DNA from: Reticulitermes speratus
Taxonomy: Eukaryota; Arthropoda; Insecta; Blattodea; Rhinotermitidae
Length of the DNA: 64,000 nucleotides
NCBI GenBank assembly: GCA_021186555.1
Contig: JAJKFL010000042.1
Span: forward strand, 45,316,980-45,380,979
Direction: 5' to 3'
Shown here: positions 32,121-43,855 of the stretch, piece after piece
How positions within the stretch are numbered: the stretch's first letter is position 1
Layout: every line of letters begins with the position of its first letter
Position numbers and translations under genes: made by a program
Notes under the pieces: generated by a model
Databases searched by the model: none
Seen by the model: only the letters and a program-made list of their open reading frames with translations
What the model was told of the DNA's origin: nothing

Positions 32121-32384
32121 ATACACATACCTTTCCATGACAAGTTCGTTATAGTAATTACAGATGGAACCCAGAACGCCATTTATCCTTCAATGTTTTC
32201 ACAGAATTAACTTTTGGGTCTGAAGGGTACGTTAAAAGGTGTACACATTTTACTCCATAAACGTTACTGTTTGATGCTATTCGAGACAGATGACATAGTA
32301 ACGACTCTTCGTGATTTATCTCTTACAATATTCACCACTTGCTTTAACATTAAAAAAATCATCTATTTCACCCATACATTGTAT

Positions 32385-32530
32385 TAATATGTTATTTATG
32401 AATCTCAGAACAAACAGCGATTTTTGTTCCCTAAAAAGCATTAACTGATCGGATTTTATAAACCAAACGGAGTGTGTTTACTGCGCGGTACGTACTGAAT
32501 TTGTGTATATTATTAAGATAAATTTTCTTG
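32385..32530 (+). mobile_element. piggyBac-like MITE fragment
   Basis: ATCTCAGAACAAACAGCG and GTGTGTTTACTGCGCGGTACG match the interior of the TTAA-flanked MITEs at 14034 and 54758. No ends are preserved. Confidence 0.7.
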
Positions 32531-32604
32531 CTTTCATAGCTAACCTGTGTTAGGGCTTTAAATAATACCTTGTGTATAAACACAGGAAGGTTGGTATTAA
32601 GCAC

Positions 32605-32862
32605 TTTTTTTTTAATGGCTCGACAGCCCCTTGGGGCCTAGACCGCCTCATTTTTCGAGGCTTCACGATCACACTCAGACACACCACAGTCAGTAGGACT
32701 CCTCTGGACGAGTGATCAGCCCGTTGCAGAGATCTCTACTTGACAACACACAACACTCACAAGAGACAGACATCCATGCCCCCGGCGGGATTCGAACCCA
32801 CGATCCCAGCAAGCGAACGGCCGCAGACCCACGCCTTAGACCGCGCGGCCACTGGGATCGGC
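32605..32862 (-). mobile_element. SINE family A, full length, minus
   Basis: Complete copy with a 10-bp duplication TATTAAG(C/T)AC at 32595-32604 and 32863-32872. Confidence 0.92.
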
Positions 32863-32982
32863 TATTAAGTACATTACAAGAATATATTCTGGTCAGGATA
32901 TCATTAATACGGATTTTATGGAAATAGGTTGTAAGCATTCTGAATCTGTCACATTATTGTTAGTTCAGTAAATTCCCAGTCG

Positions 32983-33272
32983 GCCGTGCCATGGCTCAGG
33001 CGGTTAGTCGCCAGTCTCTCACCGCGGAGGCCCTGGTTCGATCCCGTGTCAGTCCATGTGGGATTTGTGGTGGACAAAGTGGCACGGGACAGGTTTTCTT
33101 CTTCCGAGTACTTCGGTTTTCCCCTGTCAATTTCATTCCACCGGTGCTCCATTACAAGGAAAGCAGAAAAAACCTCATCATCTTCATCACAGGGTCTGCA
33201 CAGTAAGCCTCAAGGCTGCGCGTGCGTCCGTAGATCTGCTACGGGGCCCTTCACCATAAAAAAAAATCCCGT
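32983..33272 (+). mobile_element. SINE family H, copy 1
   Basis: Head GCCGTGCCATGGCTCAGGCG, B box TGGTTCGATCCCG, body with GTGGGATTTGTGGTGGAC and CCCCTGTCAATTTCATTCC, ending GGGGCCCTTCACCAT and A-rich. It shares no obvious core with families A, B or C. Confidence 0.87.
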
Positions 33273-33831
33273 CACAATCCAAATTCTCGAAATTAAAAGA
33301 CGAAGAGGTACTACTGAGCTAGGTTACGGAAATCCCCCGAGTCCAATCACTATAGATGTCACAATGCAAAGAACGTGAAAGCTATGGGGGTGGATCCTTT
33401 TACTGCAGCAAAGGTTAGGGTGTGGTGGCATCAGGGATGACGGCGTGGAGGGAAAGATTTCAAGTGAATGAGATTCGAGAGTTTTAAATTTTTTATCAGG
33501 TGTTAGCAGAATGGAGATATTCAGCCTACAGATACGTCAGAACTCCAGGTCAAAGAACAGTGACCTGTGAAGAAGCGACCCACATTACCGACCTTAAGTC
33601 ACTGTACTAGCATTTGTCGACGAAGTTCGCGTTTGTAGGGAATGAAATGTAAGTACGAAGTTTCTGCAAAGCGAGTTGTTGATACAAGCGCAAAGCGTCT
33701 GCATGTCAGCACACTGCCTTCGGTCCCCAAACATCCGAACATTCTGACTGACCTCTTGGCTCTTTGTAACTGACATTCCTTGGTTCTGACTTTAGTGTGC
33801 TGCAAAAAAAATAATTTAATAAGTCCGTGAT
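33273..33831. other. unassigned sequence
   Basis: Nothing recognised. Confidence 0.35.
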
Positions 33832-33841
33832 AAGGAGACAG

Positions 33842-34135
33842 TAAGGCCGTGCCATGGCTCAGGCGGTTAGTCGTCGGCTTCTCACTGCGGAGGCCAGGGT
33901 TGAATCCCGGGTCAGCCCATGTGGGATTTGTGGTGGACAAAGTGGCATTGGGACAGGTTTTTCTCCGAGTTGTCAGTTTTCCCCTGTCAATTTCATTCCA
34001 CTGGTGCTCCATTACTTGTAAAACTTGGTAAAAAAATTATCATCTTTCATCTTCATCACAAGCTTGCACTAAAAGCCTTAAGGCTGTGGTGCGTCCGTAG
34101 CATCTGCTGCGGGGCCCTTCACCATGTAAAAGAAA
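33842..34135 (+). mobile_element. SINE family H, copy 2, inside LINE F
   Basis: The 10-bp duplication AAGGAGACAG at 33832-33841 and 34136-34145 fixes the ends. Same blocks as copy 1. It inserted at the edge of LINE F sequence that continues to 35390. Confidence 0.9.
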
Positions 34136-34145
34136 AAGGAGACAG

Positions 34146-34427
34146 ACAGTAAGAGGCGCCTGAAGAAAACTGCATATTTAAGAGCTTCATTTGTGATATT
34201 CAATAAACAGTATTAGGATAATCAAATCTAGGAGAAGAATATGGGTGGGGCATGTAGCATGCACGGGAGATATTACACATTACATACAAAATTTTAAGAT
34301 GAAGAAACAAATACAAAAGACCAGTTGGAAGACAGACGCGTTAAGAGGAGGATAATATTAAAATCGATCTTAGAGTAATATGATGTGAGGGTATGAAATT
34401 ACTAAACTGGCTCGAAGTAGGGTCCTA
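34146..34427 (+). pseudogene. LINE family F 3'-end part upstream of array
   Basis: GGGTGGGGCATGTAGCATGC (WAGHVA region), CCAGTTGGAAGACAGACGC and GGATAATATTAAAATCGATC follow the family F ORF2 C-terminal order. It is interrupted by the 36-bp array and resumes after it. Confidence 0.8.
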
Positions 34428-35312
34428 TTGTGTGACTGTGTGAACACCATAATGGATCTTAAAATTGTGTGCTGTTGTGAACACCATAATGGATCTTAAA
34501 TTTGTGTGTGTTGTGAAACACCAAATGGACTCTAAAATTGTGTGCTGTTGTGAACACCATAATGGATCTTAAATTGTGTGCTGTTGTGAACACCATAATA
34601 GATCTTAAATTTGTGTGCTGTTGTGAACACCATAATGGATCTTAAAATTGTGTGCTGTTGTGAACACCATAATGGATCTTAAAATTGTGTGCTGTTGTGA
34701 ACAACATAATGGATCTTAAATTTGTGTGCTGTTGTGAACACCATAATGGATCTTAAAATTTGTGTGCTGTTGTGAACACCATAATAGATCTTAAATTGTG
34801 TGCTGTTGTGAACACCATAATGGATCTTAAATTTGTGTGCTGTTGTGAACACCATAATGGATCTTAAAATTGTGTGCTGTTGTGAACACCATAATGGATC
34901 TTAAAATTTGTGTGCTGTTGTGAACACCATAATGGATCTTAAATTTGTGTGCTGTTGTGAACACCATAATGGATCTTAAATTTGTGTGCTGTTGTGAACA
35001 CCATAATAGATCTTAAATTTGTGTGCTGTTGTGAACACCATAATGGATCTTAAAATTGTGTGCTGTTGTGAACACCATAATGGATCTTAAATTTGTGTGC
35101 TGTTGTGAACACCATAATGGATCTTAAAATTGTGTGCTGTTGTGAACACCATAATGGTCTTAAAATTGTGTGCTGTTGTGAACACCATAATGGGTCTTAA
35201 ATTTTGTGCTGTTGTGAACACCATAATGGATCTTAAAATATGTGTGCTGTTGTGAACACCATAATGGATCTTAAAATTGTGTGCTGTTGTGAACAACATA
35301 ATGGATCTTAAA
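34428..35312 (+). repeat. 36-bp tandem array grown inside LINE F
   Basis: About 24 copies of a 36-bp unit with CTGTTGTGAACACCATAATG and GATCTTAAATT. This unit aligns with the LINE F segment CTGTTGTGAATGTGGTAATG-AACCTT (as at 42611-42640), so it arose from the element itself. The minus-strand 70-codon frame is array-derived. Confidence 0.95.
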
Positions 35313-35395
35313 ATTCAATGAAAAGACGTTCTGAGCAGCTGAGCGACTGTCAGTTTCTCAAGGCGGGCTCTGCTAAATGGAAGTAGTTTATTTTA
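35313..35395 (+). pseudogene. LINE family F 3' UTR downstream of array
   Basis: GAGCGACTGTCAGTTTCTC and AAGGCGGGCTCTGCTAAATGG correspond to the ACTAGCTGACGACCTG and CAAGAAGGACTCTGC blocks of the family F tail. Confidence 0.75.
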
Positions 35396-36744
35396 TACGA
35401 ATGTGAGGTAAATGAGAAATTGCTAATCAGGAAATGCACATTGTGACCTTCAGTTGATGTGCTGTAGGATTGTTACGTAATACTGTTCTCTGTGCCTCAG
35501 ACGAGGGACGACCCACATCCTCCCCGTACAGAAACTAACCAGACGTTTTTAATATTATCTTCATTTACTACGTTCGTAATTCATTTAACGAAACTTTCTG
35601 TGGCTAAAAATTATACACCGTCGAATAATAAAAGTTATTAGTAAGCAGACTTGGAACAGATACAGAAAGAAGAGTCTATAGGGTATTTTAAAACTTGTCC
35701 TGAGAATGGAGGCATAACGTTCCTCCGAAACATCGGTAAATCCCTACCACATGTAATGATTACGGAATTTGCCTGCGGAGGCTGAGGAAAACGGCGATAA
35801 TATCAGGATAACTGATCTACCGGCAAAGATTTGGAAACGAGACCTCCATATTAGAAGGCTTAAGTCATAAGCACTCGACATAATTGTTCGATACATTATA
35901 CAGAGTGTGGCAGCGTTCATTCATCATTTTTACAGATACGCTACTCGACTACAGTTTATTAAAATGTATTCAAAGTAATGTGAACTGAAGAAAAATGTTC
36001 GCCATTACTGAAGAACATTACAAGAAAAAAGTCACTTCTCAAAAATGGCACCCATCAGATGTCCATCAAGATTGATGCACTGATGGACTTGGCTCATATA
36101 ACACTTTTGTTTACGCGGACATGACATGTGATCTGCCATTTATTTCTTCAGAAATTCTTAGTTTGAAATTGAGTAACTGCCCAACATGTCTGAGGTCCTC
36201 TGCTTTTCAAACAGCCCCATAAAAGAAATCACTAGCCAATAGATTGGAGCGAATGGGCTGCTCAAGCAATTTTATCATAATTGTCGTTATTTTTTAAAAA
36301 AAGTCTCTATGGCATGGGCACAGAGGACAGTCAACCACAAATCTAAGTTTTTAGTAAATGGCGTTGCTAGCTGAACACACTAGAAAACTTAGTTTCGTGT
36401 TATGAGAACGTCCGATTGCTACGTAAATCAACATTATGAACACTGCCCCACCTGTACTACGGTACCTCGTTCGATCCTAGACTAAGTCTTCAGTTTATGA
36501 TTCATCACTGAATTCTATAACAACTTACAGCAGAGTATTTATTCCTTACTTTATCGAGAAGAGCGCATTGGGACGGACAGACAGAACTCCTATTTCGTAT
36601 TATGCCCATACCGGACTCAAAAATCTCGACAAACAGATGAGACATGTGGACCTAGATTCTTCATGGGCTTCCTCAGTCTCCAGGTAAATGCCGCGATTGT
36701 GCCTTAAATTAGGTCACGGCACTTACACAACACTTCAAATTCAT
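35396..36744. other. mostly unassigned; degraded hammerhead-like motif at 35695-35745
   Basis: At 35697 GTCCTGAGAATGGAGGC, then CCTCCGAAACATCGGTA keeps helix II and the GAAAC/helix III/A part but the first core is altered. From 35915 ACAGAGTGTGGCAGCG looks like a terminal repeat of a DNA transposon relic, with no partner end found. Confidence 0.4.
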
Positions 36745-37022
36745 CAAAGGTAAGAGGTAAAGTTTTCTCTATCCATACCATGAAGGCATACAGGAGGAGT
36801 AGAGGTATGGCTCCACTCATTCTTAACCTCGGCACTAGATGGAGATGAATGGTTAACTTCACGCCCCGGCAGTCTTATCCCCGTGAAAGAACCATGGTAC
36901 CATTGAGTAGAAGGCTGGCTGGGCCCCAGAGACGATCTGGGCGTTTTGGAGAAGAGAACAATATCTTTCCCGTACCGGGATTCGAACACCGGATCGTCCA
37001 GTCCGTAGCCATTACATGCTAG
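36745..37022 (-). mobile_element. SINE family B, minus
   Basis: GGTGTTCGAATCCCGG (B box), CTGGGGCCCAGCCAGCC, GATAAGACTGCCGGGGCG, GAGGTTAAGAATGAGTGG and CTTTACCTCTTACC tail. The head is partly decayed. Confidence 0.82.
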
Positions 37023-37750
37023 CTTGAGTAATTAACAGTATCGTTAAATAAGCAAGTATACAGATGCTAACAGTCGACGAACTACACAAGATATTCCCCT
37101 CATTTTAAGACAACCGAAAGGTCATTGCTGTTGTCATAACAACACATCCAGAGGCAGTTCTATCCAATCCACACACAATTTCCTGACCCATTCCTTTAAG
37201 TTCCATTCTACGTTTTTCCTTCGTCTAGTCCCAGCTATTCGAAGTGTTCCTTTCAAAATCGGCAAGGTTAAATTATAAACATAAATGCGCGACTTCTTAA
37301 AAGCATACGCCTATGTAAGAGGCTGAATATTGTGCAGGGAAACTTCTTCAGTAGCTCACCGTATCAAAAGCCGTGCAAAGAAATGAATTCCTTTAACGAA
37401 GTCGCCTTATCAAAGAGAGACTTTTCATGTCACATGGAAAACTTAAAATGTATTTTCTTGTACTAAAGAAATAACTTTTCATCAACATTATGTGACATCA
37501 AATGATTACACGGCTTGTAAACTTGCATAAAATATTTATAGAATTAAGCTTTAATTTCATATACATAATTCTAAACGAATTGACATTTTTATAAAACATT
37601 AAAGAAAAGAGCCTAGGGCACAGGTAAGTTTTTATGTGACGGCAGTACAGAACAAAGAGGGGGTAGGACAGGGCTTTAGGGCCGGATGAGGCCATCCACT
37701 AAAAAATGGCCGACTTTAGGGCTATTCAAAACCGCATATAGGAGAATAAA
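37023..37750. other. unassigned sequence
   Basis: Nothing recognised. Confidence 0.35.
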
Positions 37751-37752
37751 TA

Positions 37753-37937
37753 CAGTCGAACTCGGTTATAACGTCATGAAAGAGACTGAATATTTTGTGT
37801 CGTTATAAACGAGTGTTGTTATAACCGAGCAGTATAATGTTATGGTTAACAGCGAGGAATTAATTGGTGCCACAGAATATCTGACGTTATAGATGAGGTG
37901 TCGTATAAACCGACGTCGTTATAACCGGGTTCGACAG
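37753..37937. mobile_element. Tigger/pogo-like MITE, copy 2
   Basis: 185 bp, ends CAGTCGAACTCGGTTATAAC and CCGGGTTCGACAG. Only scattered differences from copies 1 and 3. Confidence 0.88.
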
Positions 37938-38501
37938 CAATTACAGTTAACCAAATATATTATTTAAATACATATCAGAGGATATTGTTTATAGACAGCT
38001 AGACAAATACTCGGTCTTCGTCAAGAATTCTATTACTTTGGCTATTAGCGTCATAGCATATCAGTTTCCCAACATTCTTACCACGGAGGAACAACGCAAA
38101 CAGATAATCATATCTCGAGAAATCCTTTCTAATGAAAACTTTGACAGACCAGAAAATAAATAGGCAGTTTGTAGCTCATGGAGTTTACTCCAGTATTGCC
38201 AATTGCCGGACAAAAAGTCTCGCCGTATTTCGAGAAATACTTGAAATGTTTGGTGGTATTTCAAAATTCTGATTCTCGGGGAACCCCTAAAGATATCCGC
38301 GAAACCCTGGTTGGTAAACACAGATGTGTAATATGTAGACATAACCCTCCGCAGACTGACCATCTAATTTAATATAATATATATATATATATATACATCA
38401 CAGATAACGCATCCCTAGGAATCTCAGATCTAAAGAAATATTTTGTTCGCTAAAGTCCAGGACTCAGAAATTTTTTCTGTCTTCTACGCACTACTTATCT
38501 T
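37938..38501. other. unassigned sequence
   Basis: Two overlapping opposite-strand frames (38061-38372) are mirror images of one short open stretch; nothing recognised. A (TA)n run lies at 38374-38394. Confidence 0.4.
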
Positions 38502-38511
38502 GGATTCGAAG

Positions 38512-38815
38512 TGATAAAGGTAAAGCTAAAGCAATCCCATTACAGGCCTGGACAGGCCCTTAGTGTTCCAGGACGTTGAGGCTCCCAGATTTCAAGACAA
38601 TCGGCACATGAAGGTGGTAAGGTTGTCAGCCCTACGCACCGGCCGCCTTTACCCCCCAAGAAATATTCCTGGTACTCATTTCTGTTAGAGGCTGAGTCGA
38701 CCCCAGGGCCATAGTGCGACCGAAAGGATTATGTCAATGACACCATCGGGAATCGAACCCGCAACCTTCCGGATTGTAGATCAGTGCCTCAACCAACTGC
38801 GCCACCGCGTGCCCC
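38512..38815 (-). mobile_element. SINE family C, minus
   Basis: A target duplication GGATTCGAAG at 38502-38511 and 38816-38825 fixes the ends. Same blocks as 26651-26950, with a cleaner B box GCGGGTTCGATTCCCGATGG on the minus strand. Confidence 0.92.
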
Positions 38816-38825
38816 GGATTCGAAG

Positions 38826-39790
38826 GACCCTGCTATCAAATATTATTATAATTTAATTTTAAGAGTGTCCTGCAAAAGAATTACTATTGTGTATAATTTC
38901 AATATATTAAATAGGAACCTTAAGGACACCCTGTATAAGAAAGTGTGCATGTGCTGCTCGAGAAGGTGAGCTGACCTGCAAATGCGTTCAGATTTCATGC
39001 TCGTGTGCTTTATGGGAACTGGCACGACAGAGCCAAAAGTTCGCGAGGTAAGCCATTAGCACTATAAAGTTCGTCTCTCCCTTTCTTTGTAAACATAGAT
39101 GATATTCCGGAAATTGCGCAAGGCGCGTTTATTCAAGTCGTCAAATCTGCTACGACCCAATCAAAGTTTCCAACAGTGATACTCAGATCCAAGTGACTTA
39201 TTGGAGCCAATATCCGGCATTAACTAAGAGAGAACTCGGTCTTTTGATGTCTTCCTGACGTTCGAACTCCCTACAAGTGGATTTTCCACTTTTCTTGGAG
39301 TAAGATACCGAATGTGGCTGAAATCTGACGTTCACACTCACGAGGTGCATTATGGGTATGACGCAATAGAAATTTAAAAGCACCAAAATATAAGGTGGGG
39401 GAACACGGAAAAAGAGAGGAGGATAATAAAATTGTATAGAATAATGATGATAAAACTTCGAAAAGAAATGACAAAAAAAAAGAGCCAAAAGAAAAATAAA
39501 GAAAAGATTAAAGACTGAAATAAATAGACGACAAGGGAGAGGATGAAAAATGAGTTACGGAGAGTAAAGGGAAATCAGATAAGAAGGATGAAGAGATAGA
39601 ATAAGCGAAGGAGAATGGGCCTAAATATTAATGACCTGAAGATTCTATTTTGATTTGATAAAATATCTGATAACACATTTCCTGGTTCAACTGCCTTTAT
39701 GGAAGCACTGACTGACAATTCGATTACTATATGTTCCTCTTCTTTAACTACCTCCATTAAGGTAGGCACTTTCCCTGCTATATTTTCCCT
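38826..39790. other. unassigned sequence
   Basis: A/G-rich around 39395-39620. The minus-strand frames there are composition-driven. No gene recognised. Confidence 0.35.
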
Positions 39791-39795
39791 GATGG

Positions 39796-40035
39796 TGTGG
39801 ATGTTTTAGTAAGGTGTGGATGTTTTTGTAAGGTGTGGATGCTTTTGTAAGGTGTGGATGTTTTTGTAAGGTGTGGATGATGTAAGGTGTGCTTTGTAAG
39901 GTGTGGATGATTTGTAAGGTGTGGATGTGTTTGTAAGGTGTGGATGATTTGTAAGTGTGAATGTTTTTGTAAGGTGTGGATGTTTTTGTAAGGTGTGGAT
40001 GTTTTTGTTAAGGTGTGGATGTTTTTGTAATGTGT
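39796..40035 (+). repeat. 18-bp tandem array
   Basis: About 13 units of GTAAGGTGTGGATGTTTT, with frequent short deletions in the middle. Confidence 0.93.
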
Positions 40036-40138
40036 GTACGGTGTTCTAATGTGTGTACTTGTATTTACTGTATGTATTTTGTTTTGTAATTGTGTACAGT
40101 TTGTTTTTGTATTGTTACTTTATTGTATATTATATGTC
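40036..40138 (+). repeat. transition between 18-bp and 49-bp arrays
   Basis: GTGTGTAC and TTTGTATT phrases shared with the 49-bp unit appear in scattered form, as if this were the seed region of the larger array. Confidence 0.5.
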
Positions 40139-41845
40139 ACTATTTGTATTGTGTGTACTAGTGTAAGGACTACTGCCACCGGGTGAAAACATTTGTATTG
40201 TGTGTACTAGTGTAAGGACTACTGCCACGGGTGAAACATTTGTATTGTGTGTACTAGTGTAAGGACTACTGCCACCGGTGAAAACATTTGTATTGTGTGT
40301 ACTAGTGTAAGGACTACTGCCACCGGGTGAAAACATTTGTATTGTGTGTACTAGTGTAAGGACTACTGCCACCGGGTGAAAACATTTGTATTGTGTGTAC
40401 TAGTGTAAGGACTACTGCCACCGGGTGAAAACATTTGTATTGTGTGTACTAGTGTAAGGACTACTGCCACCGGGTGAAAACATTTGTATTGTGTGTACTA
40501 GTGTAAGGACTACTGCCACCGGGTGAAAACATCTGTATTGTGTGTACTAGTGTAGGATACTGCCACCGGGTGAAAACATTTGTATTGTGTGTACAGTGTA
40601 AGGACTATGCCACGGGTGAAAACATTGTATTGTGTGTACTGGAAGGATACTGCCACCGGGGAACATGTATTGTGTGTAGTGTAAGGACTACTGCCACCGG
40701 GTGAAAACATTTGTATTGTGTGTACTAGTGTAAGGAACTACTGCCACCGGGTGAAAACATTGTATTGTGTGTACTAGTGTAAGGACTACTGCCACCGGGT
40801 GAAAACATCTGTATTGTGTGTACTAGTGTAAGGAATACTGCCACCGGGTGAAAACATTTGTATTGTGTGTACTAGTGTAAGGACTACTGCCACCGGGTGA
40901 AAACATTTGTATTGTGTGTACTAGTGTAAGGACTACTGCCACCGGGTGAAAACATTTGTATTGTGTGTACTAGTGTAAGGACTACTGCCACCGGGTGAAA
41001 ACATTGTATTGTGTGTACTAGTGTAAGGACTACTGCCACCGGGTGAAAACATTTGTATTGTGTGTACTAGTGTAAGGACTACTGCCACCGGGTGAAAACA
41101 TTTGTATTGTGTGTACTAGTGTAAGGACTACTGCCACCGGGTGAAAACATTTGTATTGTGTGTACTAGTGTAAGGACTACTGCCACCGGGTGAAAACATT
41201 TGTATTGTGTGTACTAGTGTAAGGACTACTGCCACCGGGTGAAAACATTTGTATTGTGTGTACTAGTGTAAGGACTACTGCCACCGGGTGAAAACATTTG
41301 TATTGTGTGTACTAGTGTAAGGACTACTGCCACCGGGTGAAAGCATTTGTATTGTGTGTACTAGTGTAAGGACTACTGCCACCGGGTGAAAACATTTGTA
41401 TTGTGTGTACTATGTAAGGACTACTGCCACGGGTGAAAACATTTGTATTGTGTGTACTAGTGTAAGGACTACTGCCACCGGGTGAAAACATTTGTATTGT
41501 GTGTACTAGTGTAAGGACTACTGCCACGGGTGAAAGCATTTGTATTGTGTGTACTAGTGTAAGGACTACTGCCACCGGGTGAAAACATTTGTATTGTGTG
41601 TACTAGTGTAAGGACTACTGCCACCGGGTGAAAACATTTGTATTGTGTGTACTAGTGTAAGGACTACTGCCACAGGGTGAAAACATTTGTATTGTGTGTA
41701 CTAGTGTAAGGACTACTGCCACCGGGTGAAAACATTTGTATGTGTATAGTGTGACTACTGCACCGGTGAAAACTTATGTGTTACAGTGTAAGGACTACTG
41801 CACGTGAACTTGATTGTTATTTAAGACTACTGCCACCGTGAAAAC
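40139..41845 (+). repeat. 49-bp tandem array
   Basis: About 33 copies of a 49-bp unit (CATTTGTATTGTGTGTACTA, then GTGTAAGGACTACTGCCACC, then GGGTGAAAA). Most copies are identical; a cluster at 40540-40690 and the end at 41740-41840 hold many one-base losses. Minus-strand frames of up to 83 codons are array artefacts. Confidence 0.97.
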
Positions 41846-41874
41846 CCAATTGCAGTAAATATAAAATAATAAAT

Positions 41875-42160
41875 AAATGTACTCAGTTCGCACAGATTCA
41901 CAATAATATATTTAAAAACACACTACAATCCTACATGTTTCCTACCTTACTGGTTCATCATCAGAGAGTACATAAATTGTCTCTTTTGTATGTAGAACTG
42001 ATGGAAATTCTCCGTGTAGTGAGTATGTTTAGCGGACAGACTTGTTACACTGCAAATTAGACAGCGTGTGGATGTTTTGGAGGTGTTCACGGTGCTATAA
42101 TATATTATAGTAACATATTATTGTGAATCTGTGACAATTGAGTGCATTTGTTGGTTCATA
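41875..42160. mobile_element. inverted-repeat element with hammerhead-like motif
   Basis: CACAGATTCACAATAATATA (41887) faces TATTATTGTGAATCTGTG (42116). Inside, on the minus strand at 41930-41985, CTGATGA, T, GAACC-AGTAA-GGT, GAAACATGTAGG has the hammerhead layout with an imperfect helix II and no helix I. Confidence 0.55.
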
Positions 42161-42415
42161 TGAAAAAAAAAGCTAAGTTATAATGCACGGAATGGAAAAT
42201 ATAAAAAAAAATTTGAAACCGTCCTCAATCCAGCCAGATACACCAGCTCTACATCCTGCCTTACAAATATACATGCCACCTCTGGCAAGTAGAAAACAAA
42301 GCAAGACTACCTCGAAAAAAATACATTACATTATATTTAATTATTATTCTCTGGAGAGGGGTTCATTTAATTAATTATTTATTTATTTACTGTTGGTTGA
42401 TTTAACGACGCTTTC
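42161..42415. other. unassigned sequence
   Basis: A/T-rich; nothing recognised. Confidence 0.35.
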
Positions 42416-42735
42416 ATTTGGTGTAGCATGTAGCACGTATGGGGGAGGGGAGAGGTGCATACAGGATTTTGGTGGGGAGACCTGAGGGAAGGAAACTAAT
42501 TGGAAGACCCAGGCGTAGATGGGAGGATAATATTAAAATGGATCTTCAAGAAGTGGGATGGGGGGCATGGACTCGATTGATATGACTCGGGATAGGGACA
42601 GGTGGCGGGCTGTTGTGAATGTGGTAATGAACCTTCGGGTTCCATAAAACGTGGGGAATTTGTTGACTAGCTGACGACCTGTTAGCTTCTCAAGAAGGAC
42701 TCTGCTACATGGAGTTAGTTAGCTAGTTTGTTAAT
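42416..42735 (+). pseudogene. LINE family F 3' end, well preserved
   Basis: Carries GTAGCACGTATGGGG, GGTGCATACAGGATTTTGG, TTGGAAGACCCAGGCG, ATAATATTAAAATGGATC, GGACAGGTGGCGGGCTG, GAACCTTCGGGTTCC and the CTTCTCAAGAAGGACTC tail. Together with 5526-6300 it defines the family end. Confidence 0.85.
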
Positions 42736-42749
42736 TTGGTGATATCGAT

Positions 42750-43019
42750 TTTTTTTTTCATGTGGCACTTTTCGAACCGTTTTGGGGTAATGGCTCTCCC
42801 CGTTCTCGAGGCTTCAAGATCACACACTTTTTAGACACAACACACTCGGTAGGACTCCTCTGGACGAGTGATCAGCCCGTCACACAGACCTCTACCTGAC
42901 AACACACAACACTCACAACAGACAGACATCCATGTCCTCGGCGGAACTCGGAACCCACAATCCCAGGAAGCGAACAGCCGAAGACCTACGCCTTACACCG
43001 CGCGGCTACTGGGATCGGC
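42750..43019 (-). mobile_element. SINE family A, full length, minus
   Basis: A perfect 13-bp duplication TGGTGATATCGAT at 42737-42749 and 43020-43032. The tail is somewhat diverged but the head and B box region are present. Confidence 0.92.
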
Positions 43020-43340
43020 TGGTGATATCGATAGAATTACTGCATAAAGAAGTGGAGAATGTGTTGAATAGAGACACAAGAAATCAACGCTAAACCAACA
43101 TGAGGACAGACGCTCTAAACACCTTGACTTAAAGCCTGGACCTCCCAAAGTGCTACGAATTCTACCAGTATGTTCAGTATAATGCATGCACTTCTGGCTT
43201 TCCCTCACAACCACATGCAGGTAGAGCTGGGGAAGTTCGGCGAAAGGAAAGCTATTAATTGCTGCCTACATTGAAGTAACCCCAAAGAAGCTGCCACAAC
43301 AAACAGAATCACATTATGGTCTTTGAAGCACAATATAAAC
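43020..43340. other. unassigned sequence
   Basis: The 73-codon minus frame at 42993-43214 has no recognised domain. Confidence 0.35.
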
Positions 43341-43855
43341 TAACTCCATGGAGTTACTAGTTGCTCATCTAATCAAATTTCCCGGCATTTTTGGAATCTG
43401 GAGTTATATTACCGTGCTCACAACAGCATGGTACCCGCCCACATCCTAAGCCAGATGAATCCAATCCACGCTCTCCATCCTACTTCATTAAGACTCACTT
43501 TAAGATCCTCCATTCTACATCTAGGTCTTTCAAGTGGTTTCTTTCGTTCAGATTTTCGTTATTAAAGCAAGTATGCATATTTCCTCTCCCCCACACGTGC
43601 CACATACTCCGCCCATCTCATCCTCCTTGATCAACCGAATATTTGTTGAGGGGTACAAAACATGAAGCCCATTATTAAGCAATTTTCTGCATTGTCTCGT
43701 TCCTTCCTTCCTAGGCCCAAATATCTTCCTCAGCACCCTATTCCTTTAGAAGAGACATCCTGTATAGTCTATTCTCTAACATCCTTTCCCTGCACTCTTC
43801 CCTTAGTGTGGTATACCAAGTTTCACACCCATAACCACATGTTTAACATACAGGT
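43341..43855 (-). pseudogene. LINE family F 3' end, minus, decayed
   Basis: On the minus strand: GTGTGAAACTTGGTATACC (the CETW region), RKIFGPRKEG, the GGGGAGAGGAAATATGC block (AGHVA region), the MDL region and the CTCCATGGAGTT tail. Multiple frame breaks. Confidence 0.78.

Noticed and set aside
35915-36480. DNA transposon starting ACAGAGTGTGGCAGCG
   Set aside because: Only one end could be seen and no coding trace was readable, so the element is not called.
40139-41845. CRISPR-like array
   Set aside because: The 49-bp units are head-to-tail with no variable spacers. This is a minisatellite in a eukaryotic context.
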